DNA of 17,405 nucleotides from Lachnospiraceae bacterium. GTDB taxonomy: Bacteria; Bacillota; Clostridia; Lachnospirales; Lachnospiraceae. Below, in pieces: positions 13,611 through 17,392 of the stretch. The notes beneath the pieces are model-generated. The model saw only the letters and a list, made by a program, of their open reading frames with translations. It was not told the origin of the DNA and ran no database searches. The stretch lies in NCBI GenBank assembly GCA_020860745.1, contig JAJBTR010000231.1, forward strand, positions 1 through 17,405, in the 5' to 3' direction. The stretch's first letter is position 1. Each line of letters opens with the position of its first letter. The position numbers and the translations under genes were made by a program.

Positions 13611-13889
13611 CTACTCGCCTTCTTCCTCTTCGACTTCCTCATAGTCAGCGTCTTCATAGAACTCCTCATCGTAGTCGTCCTCGGTGTAGCTGGCCTTGAA
13701 ATTCTTCCAAGCTGCTCTCCGCCGTTTCACTTTCTTGATCTTCGGCGCAATGATATACTTGGCTGCCAAAATGCCGCCAGTAATAACTGCTCCGCCAATC
13801 GCCACGTTTCTCAGCGTATTGCCTCCAGAAGTCTCCTCAACCTCTTCTACCTCGTTAACATCGTTGATTTCCATGATTTCGTTTTCCAT
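13611..13889 (-). CDS. single-pass membrane protein with acidic ends
   Basis: 92 residues, ATG 13889, with AAAGGAGAAAAATC upstream. An acidic N-terminus (MENEIMEINDVNEVEEVEE) is followed by a glycine/alanine-rich helix (NVAIGGAVITGGILAAKYII, about 28-47), a basic patch (KIKKVKRRRAAWKNFK) and a strongly acidic tail of glutamates and aspartates. By the positive-inside rule the basic patch and tail should be cytoplasmic. It has its own conserved upstream box (13929-13957) and is followed by a terminator, so it is a cassette gene. The family is not recognised. Confidence 0.8.
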   Translation of the reverse strand: MENEIMEINDVNEVEEVEETSGGNTLRNVAIGGAVITGGILAAKYIIAPKIKKVKRRRAAWKNFKASYTEDDYDEEFYEDADYEEVEEEEGE

Positions 13890-13928
13890 GATTTTTCTCC
13901 TTTCAAGATATAATTAAAGTTGTATTAC

Positions 13929-13957
13929 TTTCATTAAAGCACTTGTAAATTTCGCGA
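13929..13957 (-). promoter_or_regulatory. conserved upstream box 1
   Basis: Minus strand: TCGCGAAATTTACA, five bases, then TTTAATGAAAG. It belongs to a family of six full boxes (plus one cut by the window edge) that share CGCRAAATTTACA, a constant five-base gap and TATAATGAAAG. Here a leader of about 35 bases, containing the near-heptamer TTATATC, separates the box from the ribosome site. Likely a promoter with a -10-like element but no SigA -35. Confidence 0.6.
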
Positions 13958-13959
13958 CC

Positions 13960-14730
13960 TCAGTAGAGATTTCGGAAGTCGTATCGCGGTTCACAGGTGA
14001 AATCTAATACAAGACTCGGTGTCCCATCCTCGGTAAGCTGACTGCTAAAGTCAATCTCGATCAAACCTGTATCAATATTCCATCCAAGGTCTTCTCCGGT
14101 CTTAACCGATGGCACCCCAAGCTCGTAGTAGAACTCATTGACTGAAATATAATTCTCAACAAGCAACCGTCGATTCAGCTCGTTGACGGACTTCTTAATC
14201 TTGTCAATATCAGACTTAAAATATCGTCCGAACACGGCGTCATAGCACAAAGTATCGCCTTTATTAGTCAGGATAACCGTATTATTCGATACAGGATTCT
14301 TCTCAATTTTATCCTTGGCGATAGCATCCTTGACTGCTTTTTCTTTCTTTTCACCAATCGTCTCAACTGCTTTTTCCTTGTACTCTCTCAAAGCCGATTC
14401 GGATAAAGTGTAAGCCGTAGCGAGTGCCGCATTTCTTCTGTGGTGTACTTTACTGGCTCCAATAATGCATACGGCTCCGCCGACACCTGTTATTGCTGCC
14501 GGAATATAAGGTTTCCAGGCTACTTTGACAGTCTCGGCTACACCAAGCTTGTCCTCCGGCTCGTCCTTAGCTTCTTCAATAAGCTGTAAAGCCTTTGGAG
14601 TGGCTTTAACGGACAATATAACAGCCCAGGTCATCCCACCAATTCCTATAGCTGTGAGAATCTCCGGACTATGCTTTCTTGCACCAGACTTGATTGATTT
14701 CACAAAGCCCGGCAGAGTGAATTTACTCAT
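13960..14730 (-). CDS. DUF6353-like two-helix membrane protein, copy 2
   Basis: 256 residues from ATG 14730. I prefer it to the ATG six bases upstream because AAAGGAGG abuts the earlier one. Shared marks are A-R-K-H-S-P-E-I-L-T at the start, a first helix (AIGIGGMTWAVILSV) followed by K-A-T-P-K-A, a second helix (IPAAITGVGGAVCIIGA), then H-R-R-N-A-A-L-A-T-A-Y-T...YKEK. Its C-terminal domain contains VNEFYYELGVPSV and ends with two strands, IEIDF and LVLDF. It lies immediately after a terminator without a conserved box of its own. Four heptamer copies lie in or just upstream of it. Confidence 0.85.
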   Translation of the reverse strand: MSKFTLPGFVKSIKSGARKHSPEILTAIGIGGMTWAVILSVKATPKALQLIEEAKDEPEDKLGVAETVKVAWKPYIPAAITGVGGAVCIIGASKVHHRRNAALATAYTLSESALREYKEKAVETIGEKKEKAVKDAIAKDKIEKNPVSNNTVILTNKGDTLCYDAVFGRYFKSDIDKIKKSVNELNRRLLVENYISVNEFYYELGVPSVKTGEDLGWNIDTGLIEIDFSSQLTEDGTPSLVLDFTCEPRYDFRNLY

Positions 14731-14749
14731 TTTCATCCTCCTTTCAAAA

Positions 14750-14780
14750 ATATAAAGAGAAAGAGCCCTTGTTAGGACTC
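14750..14780 (-). terminator. intrinsic terminator, repeat family GAGTCC/GGGCTC
   Basis: Minus strand: GAGTCC, TAACAA loop, GGGCTC, then TTTCTCTTTATATTTTT. The stop codon TAA of the small upstream gene forms part of the loop. Near-identical copies end the genes at 16078, 16333 and the one upstream of 17050. Confidence 0.8.
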
Positions 14781-14933
14781 CTCCTCATCTCGCTCAGCAA
14801 GCTGCCTTGAAACTTCCTCTTCCACTGCTGCTTCCATCTGCTTACTCTCCACTAAGTTTTGTGCTAACATAAGCCCTCCACTCAGTAGCATCAAGCCGAT
14901 TCCCGACAGTGTAAATATGTTTTTTCATTTCAT
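14772..14933 (-). pseudogene. small membrane protein, apparently frame-disrupted near its start
   Basis: A good ribosome site (AAAGGAGGTAGCTT) precedes ATG 14933, but that frame reads M-K-stop. A second ATG at 14928 reads M-K-K-H-I-Y and stops after 28 residues. The frame open down to the terminator reads I-F-T-L-S-G-I-G-L-M-L-L-S-G-G, a good anchor helix, then a glutamate-rich tail ending ...E-R-D-E-E-E-S. Removing one base from the run AAAAAAC would join ATG 14928 to it as M-K-N/K-I-F-T-L-S-G, a natural signal-anchor start. It has its own upstream box and terminator. Choices: a one-base mutation, a sequencing error, slippage on the A-run, or initiation at ATG 14891. Confidence 0.55.
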
Positions 14934-14941
14934 AAGCTACC

Positions 14942-14973
14942 TCCTTTCACAATAGCAGTTGTATTTTTTGCGT
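14942..14973 (-). promoter_or_regulatory. conserved upstream box 2
   Basis: Minus strand: ACGCAAAAAATACA, five bases, TATTGTGAAAGGAGG. The spacing is identical to the other boxes and the -10-like part is the weakest. The ribosome site AAAGGAGG is directly attached, leaving almost no room for a leader if transcription starts at the usual distance from the -10. Confidence 0.55.
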
Positions 14974-14981
14974 AATCATTC

Positions 14982-15698
14982 CTATTCCCATTCTCTTAAA
15001 TAATCGTCATCCGGAGCGAAGACAAAATCAATCACATAAATATCTCTACCACCATCGTCCTGTGTAATTTTGCGATGCTCAAAGTCAATCCAACTATATC
15101 CATATGTCATAGACCAGCCAACTTCTACACCATAGTCAGTAGGCGGTAACCCTATGAACTGATAAAACTCATTCAATGGAGAATACCCTCGCATAACAAA
15201 ATTTCTGTTCAGATGATACTCAGCATCCATAATCTCCCGCTCATAGGCTTCAAATGTTTCTCCGGAATATTCGTCATACCAAAGAAGTTTCTGATCTGGT
15301 GTGTCTACTCCTATTTGGTGATAATCGCAACACCCTCGGACTGCCATAGCTTCGATAACTTCCTGATCGGCCTCCTCACCATGTAAGTCAACCAGAGTCT
15401 TGCGGTATTGTCTGAACGTCTTATCCAGCATAGCGTAAGCGCTTATCAGAGAGGCCTGCTGTCTCTTATTGAGAGCGTTTGCGCCGAGGATACAGGCGAT
15501 CGTAGCGACTCCAAATGATATCGGCAAAATATAACACGGAGCTGCGGTCAGGATTTTCTCTTTCTCGCTCATATCATCGTCAATTAATTCCAAAGCTTTG
15601 ACTGTAGCTCTGGCTGACGTTACCACTGTCACAACTACCCCTGCTACCGCTATGACAGAGAGTATGGTTGGTGAGTGACGTTTTAAAAATGGTTTCAT
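14982..15698 (-). CDS. DUF6353-like two-helix membrane protein, copy 3 (smallest)
   Basis: 238 residues, ATG 15698 (MKPFLKRHSPTILSVIAVAG), with GAAAGGAGAACGCG upstream. The paralog signature is K-R-H-S-P-T-I-L-S, first helix, A-R-A-T-V-K-A-L, second helix (ILPISFGVATIACILGANAL), then K-R-Q-Q-A-S-L-I-S-A-Y-A...FRQYRK. C-terminally it has H-L-N-R-N-F-V-M-R-G-Y-S-P-L-N-E-F-Y and two closing strands, WIDF and YVIDF. It is divergent from the plus-strand gene at 15781, whose perfect promoter begins 17 bases beyond this start. Its own promoter is not evident. One heptamer copy is inside. Confidence 0.85.
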   Translation of the reverse strand: MKPFLKRHSPTILSVIAVAGVVVTVVTSARATVKALELIDDDMSEKEKILTAAPCYILPISFGVATIACILGANALNKRQQASLISAYAMLDKTFRQYRKTLVDLHGEEADQEVIEAMAVRGCCDYHQIGVDTPDQKLLWYDEYSGETFEAYEREIMDAEYHLNRNFVMRGYSPLNEFYQFIGLPPTDYGVEVGWSMTYGYSWIDFEHRKITQDDGGRDIYVIDFVFAPDDDYLREWE

Positions 15699-15714
15699 CG
15701 CGTTCTCCTTTCTC

Positions 15715-15743
15715 TTGACATGGTTAATGTTGGTAAATATAAT
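15715..15743 (+). promoter_or_regulatory. perfect-consensus SigA promoter, plus strand
   Basis: TTGACA at 15715-15720, a 17-base spacer, and TATAAT at 15738-15743. A ribosome site (GGAAAGGGGTG, 15765-15775) and ATG 15781 follow. It is the only full-consensus vegetative promoter in the window. Its -10 overlaps a heptamer copy (15736-15742), which may be coincidence here. Confidence 0.85.
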
Positions 15744-15780
15744 AATATTGCTCTAAATCGGGGCGGAAAGGGGTGAATAT

Positions 15781-15991
15781 ATGAGTCGTAAACTTGATTC
15801 TGAGATTGCCGGAGTCTTAATAGCTGTCTCTATTTTTATCGGAAAAGAAATACTCGCAGAATTAAAAAAACGGCAAAATCAATGTTTTTATTGCTGATAG
15901 TAAATTAACTGTCAAGCGTATTGATCCGAAATTACCGATAGAATTCTCGTTTAATTTTGGATCACTTTGTGCACTGCCTAATGAGGCATAG
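15781..15991 (+). pseudogene. plus-strand small gene, apparently frameshifted at an A7 run
   Basis: The ATG at 15781 follows an ideal promoter and ribosome site. Frame 0 encodes 38 residues (MSRKLDSEIAGVLIAVSIFI... ending N-Q-C-F-Y-C at 15897), with a membrane helix at about 9-25. The A7 run lies at 15864-15870. From there the +1 frame is open as N-G-K-I-N-V-F-I-A-D-S-K-L-T-V-K-R-I-D-P to a stop at 15991, and is followed by a terminator. Deleting one A gives a coherent 69-residue protein: membrane anchor plus small beta-like domain. So the sequence is mutated, misassembled, or expressed by slippage/+1 frameshifting. With its own promoter and terminator, opposite to the neighbours, it is a moron-like unit. 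The family is not recognised. Confidence 0.6.
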
Positions 15992-16007
15992 CGGCACAAA
16001 CCCCTAC

Positions 16008-16044
16008 AAAAATAGCCTGTCATCCCCCCGATGGGCTATTTTTT
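16008..16044 (+). terminator. terminator of the plus-strand unit
   Basis: AAAAATAGCC pairs with GGCTATTTTT around an inner CATC/GATG stem and a C-rich loop, followed by a T-run. It lies just after the end of the +1 frame (15991), which supports that frame being the true 3' end of the gene. It may also work on the minus strand. Confidence 0.8.
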
Positions 16045-16056
16045 CATTTCCGCCCC

Positions 16057-16087
16057 ATAAAAAGAAAAGAGCCCTTGTTATAGGCTC
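16057..16087 (-). terminator. intrinsic terminator, repeat family
   Basis: Minus strand: GAGCC, TATAACAAG loop, GGCTC, then TTTTCTTTTTAT. The TAA stop of the gene ending at 16078 is in the loop. It is close to the copies at 14763-14780, 16324-16341 and 17033-17049. Confidence 0.75.
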
Positions 16088-16266
16088 TTCTCCTTTCTTT
16101 TAAATTTGTCAGTGACAGTGTCTTTAAAGTACTTACACTTTGTTACAATTGTATATATGTCCACCGGAGTCGATACCACTACCGCACCTGCCACAATCGC
16201 AGGAACAATAACCTGTCCAATCCAAAGCCTCACTTCTCTACTTGCTTCAATTTGTTTGTATGTCAT
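16078..16266 (-). CDS. small single-pass membrane protein (cassette gene)
   Basis: 62 residues from ATG 16266 (MTYKQIEASREVRLWIGQVI), ten bases after AAAGGAGA. A GTG three codons earlier abuts that site and is less likely. A soluble amphipathic N-terminus is followed by a hydrophobic helix (VIVPAIVAGAVVVSTPVDIY, about 19-38) and a basic tail (CKYFKDTVTDKFKRKEKSL), predicted cytoplasmic. It is a complete cassette: conserved box 3, ribosome site, gene and stop-in-loop terminator. The family is not recognised. Confidence 0.75.
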   Translation of the reverse strand: MTYKQIEASREVRLWIGQVIVPAIVAGAVVVSTPVDIYTIVTKCKYFKDTVTDKFKRKEKSL

Positions 16267-16275
16267 TTTGTTCAC

Positions 16276-16309
16276 TCTCCTTTCATTATAGAGGCTGTAA
16301 ATTTTGCGA
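16276..16309 (-). promoter_or_regulatory. conserved upstream box 3
   Basis: Minus strand: TTCGCAAAATTTACA, five bases, TATAATGAAAGGAGA, close to the family consensus. It begins directly after the T-run of the preceding gene's terminator, so terminator and box form one compact junction. Confidence 0.65.
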
Positions 16310-16341
16310 AGAAAAAAAGAAAAGAGCCCTTGTTAGGACTC
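16309..16341 (-). terminator. intrinsic terminator, repeat family
   Basis: Minus strand: GAGTCC, TAACAA, GGGCTC, TTTTCTTTTTTT. The last codons (E-E-S-stop) of the gene ending at 16333 form the left arm and the loop. Confidence 0.85.
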
Positions 16342-16581
16342 CTCCTTCTTGCTCATTGCAATTGTGAACAACCGATCCATCTTATTGTTCAGCTCTGTCA
16401 ACGTGTTTGCTTCTGCCGTCATAACTACTTTAAGGTTGTCAATCGCTCTCAAGACATAAATATATCCGTCAATGTCTTCGGACGTTAAATCGTCGTTCGT
16501 CAACATTTCCTTGATTGCCAATGCCTTAAGCGGCTTGATCTCCTCAAATAAATCATTAATAGCTTTCTCCATAGTTAACAT
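16333..16581 (-). CDS. small soluble helical protein (cassette gene)
   Basis: 82 residues from ATG 16581 (MLTMEKAINDLFEEIKPLKA), seven bases after GAAAGGAG. It is entirely helical and acidic, with heptad-like hydrophobics (LKALAIKEMLTNDDL, LTELNNKMDRLFTIAM) and no membrane segment, unlike the neighbouring cassette genes. It may form a small coiled-coil or helical bundle. The conserved box 4 lies further upstream with a leader of about 35 bases. The stop is inside the terminator loop. The family is not recognised. Confidence 0.78.
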   Translation of the reverse strand: MLTMEKAINDLFEEIKPLKALAIKEMLTNDDLTSEDIDGYIYVLRAIDNLKVVMTAEANTLTELNNKMDRLFTIAMSKKEES

Positions 16582-16613
16582 AGTTTTTCTCCTTTCGCTT
16601 TATGGGTTTTATT

Positions 16614-16643
16614 GTTCATATAAGGGCTTGTATATTTCGCGGA
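16614..16643 (-). promoter_or_regulatory. conserved upstream box 4
   Basis: Minus strand: CCGCGAAATATACA, five bases, TTATATGAACA. Core spacing is kept, but the ribosome site is about 20 bases downstream and not fused to the box. This separates the box (DNA-level) from the Shine-Dalgarno signal and argues that the conserved block is not merely a translation signal. Confidence 0.6.
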
Positions 16644-16670
16644 GAAAAAAGAAAGACCCATTGCTGGGTC
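16643..16670 (-). terminator. intrinsic terminator of the 20-residue gene
   Basis: Minus strand: GACCCA, loop GCAA, TGGGTC, then TTTCTTTTTTCTCC: a perfect six-base stem with a tetraloop. The TGA of the microprotein overlaps the first stem bases. Confidence 0.9.
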
Positions 16671-16731
16671 AGTCTATAAGAATTTTCAGGACTACAATAA
16701 CGCACAATATATAAAAAATCATTTTTAGCAC
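16669..16731 (-). CDS. 20-residue membrane microprotein (cassette gene)
   Basis: A GTG at 16731, ten bases after AAAGGAGG, opens V(M)-L-K-M-I-F-Y-I-L-C-V-I-V-V-L-K-I-L-I-D-stop, a single hydrophobic helix. An internal ATG at codon 4 is an alternative start. The unit has conserved box 5 upstream and a perfect terminator whose stem begins at the stop codon. No other ORF fits between the box and the terminator, which is the main argument that this tiny ORF is the gene. The function is unknown. Confidence 0.55.
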   Translation of the reverse strand: MLKMIFYILCVIVVLKILID

Positions 16732-16742
16732 ATTCCTTGTAC

Positions 16743-16776
16743 CTCCTTTCATTATAGGAGATGCAAATTTTGCGCG
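16743..16776 (-). promoter_or_regulatory. conserved upstream box 5
   Basis: Minus strand: CGCAAAATTTGCA, five bases, TATAATGAAAGGAGG: a perfect -10-like hexamer fused to a perfect ribosome site. No TTGACA-like hexamer lies 16-18 bases upstream of the TATAAT; the position is taken by the T-run/CGC junction. Confidence 0.65.
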
Positions 16777-16802
16777 AAAAAAGGAAAAGCCCATGTGGGC
16801 TT
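16777..16802 (-). terminator. intrinsic terminator of the 58-residue membrane gene
   Basis: Minus strand: AAGCCCA, CA, TGGGCTT, followed by TTCCTTTTTTCG. The hairpin is palindromic and begins within the TAA stop of the gene. Confidence 0.85.
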
Positions 16803-16977
16803 ATTTCCTCTTCTTTCTCTTTTTCATGATGTGCCTAATAACACATACGATTATTACAATACACACAATCACATCCCCAAATATCAATATAAATACTGCT
16901 CCTCCCAGCGCTACTGCAAGAAACACAATCCCTATCAATATAGCGATAATTGTGAATAATATAGCTAATATAAACAT
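16801..16977 (-). CDS. 58-residue, highly hydrophobic membrane protein (cassette gene)
   Basis: ATG 16977 follows AAAGGAGGTG by about nine bases. The product begins MFILAILFTIIAILIGIVFL, continues with a glycine-rich stretch (A-V-A-L-G-G-A) and a second hydrophobic segment (V-I-V-C-I-V-I-I-V-C-V-I), and ends in a basic tail (R-H-I-M-K-K-R-K-K-R-K). Two closely spaced helices are likely, with the tail cytoplasmic. Two heptamer matches occur here, but they may follow from AT-rich isoleucine codons. A box 6 and a palindromic terminator frame it. A holin-like role fits the size and tail but is only a guess. Confidence 0.7.
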   Translation of the reverse strand: MFILAILFTIIAILIGIVFLAVALGGAVFILIFGDVIVCIVIIVCVIRHIMKKRKKRK

Positions 16978-16988
16978 GCTATATGCAC

Positions 16989-17020
16989 CTCCTTTCGTTA
17001 TAGGAGATGTAAATTTCGCG
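16989..17020 (-). promoter_or_regulatory. conserved upstream box 6
   Basis: Minus strand: CCGCGAAATTTACA, five bases, TATAACGAAAGGAGG. Same spacing and fused ribosome site as boxes 2, 3 and 5. It starts directly after the T-run of the terminator upstream. Confidence 0.65.
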
Positions 17021-17021
17021 G

Positions 17022-17049
17022 AGAAAAAGAAAGAGCCCTTGTAGGACTC
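17022..17049 (-). terminator. intrinsic terminator, repeat family
   Basis: Minus strand: GAGTCC, loop TACAA, GGGCTC, TTTCTTTTTCTCC. It lies about 30 bases after the extended (frame-shifted) end at 17078 of the upstream gene. Confidence 0.8.
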
Positions 17050-17077
17050 AATCCTTTTGAATACATTTTTGTTGCTA

Positions 17078-17361
17078 CTACTTTTCCCAGGTATTTACCA
17101 GTTCGTAACCATTATCAACCAAGCCTTTTAAATCCTAGCCATATTATAGTAATGATTACCTGCTTCGTCAACTGATTCATACTCATACCATTCGCCATCA
17201 TCACTGATTTCTACATCAGACGTTAATGTCGAATCCATATAGTTTTCACAGTACGTACGAACAAGATATTCATCACTGTTATACTCATAAGTTTTCATTC
17301 CCGCAAAAAAGCTTGCCGCAATAATCGCCACTGTCACAATAACCATAATCATTTTCTTCAT
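17078..17361 (-). pseudogene. signal-anchor protein, apparently frameshifted near its 3' end
   Basis: ATG 17361 after AAAGGAGAAAAT opens MKKMIMVIVTVAIIAASFFA, a classic signal/anchor, followed by a tyrosine- and aspartate-rich extracytoplasmic domain. Frame 0 stops at 17128 after 77 residues (...H-Y-Y-N-M-A-R-I). A -1 shift at this point opens further: L-K-G-L-V-D-N-G-Y-E-L-V-N-T-W-E-K, ending at 17078. One extra T in the ATTTAA string would join them as N-M-A-R-I-L-K-G-L-V-D-N-G-Y-E-L. 'DNGYELVNTWEK' looks like real coding sequence, so the true protein is probably about 94 residues. The 77-residue form may still be functional. Confidence 0.6.
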
Positions 17362-17392
17362 AGTATTTTCTCCTTTATAAAAATGTTTATTC

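Larger units (their letters stand above)
359..15742 (+). repeat. dispersed one-orientation heptamer AATATAA (TTATATT on the coding strand)
   Basis: Exact copies start at 359, 1557, 2834, 3017, 3585, 4083, 4345, 4644, 5202, 5392, 5674, 6163, 6242, 6314, 7059, 7611, 8069, 8441, 8690, 9262, 9369, 9916, 10086, 11055, 11218, 11459, 11895, 12937, 13170, 13373, 14146, 14503, 14615, 14749, 15528 and 15736, plus 16886 and 16967 in an AT-rich gene. The preceding plus-strand base is nearly always A or G, and T follows in over half, giving RAATATAAT. I found no TTATATT on the plus strand. Variants with G at the first position (GATATAA) occur near 5751, 8627 and 13908. Confidence 0.85.

Noticed and set aside
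14772..14933. TGA (or another stop) recoded as an amino acid in this element
   Set aside because: Long genes use normal stops and end where terminators or downstream ribosome sites lie. Only one short ORF would benefit from TGA read-through, and a one-base indel explains it as well.
359..15742. Each plus-strand AATATAAT as a real -10 of an antisense promoter
   Set aside because: The sequence fits a -10 hexamer, but of the copies where I checked the upstream flank only the one at 15736 has a TTGACA at the right distance. More than a third of copies lack the final T. Antisense initiation remains possible but is not the simplest reading of all copies.
1821..15897. Homology between the plus-strand genes at 1821 and 15781 (both begin M-x-x-K-L-D)
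   Set aside because: Similarity is confined to the first six residues and could be chance; the rest (basic soluble versus membrane anchor) differs.
13929..17020. Box array as replication-origin iterons
   Set aside because: The boxes are same-orientation repeats as in iteron origins, but each sits at a fixed place before a gene, and spacing between boxes follows gene length. A regulatory role fits better; origin function cannot be fully excluded.
16793..17044. Long hydrophobic plus-strand ORF at the small-gene region
   Set aside because: It is a low-complexity shadow (threonine/isoleucine repeats) of the minus-strand 58-residue gene, its box and its terminator, with no plus-strand ribosome site.
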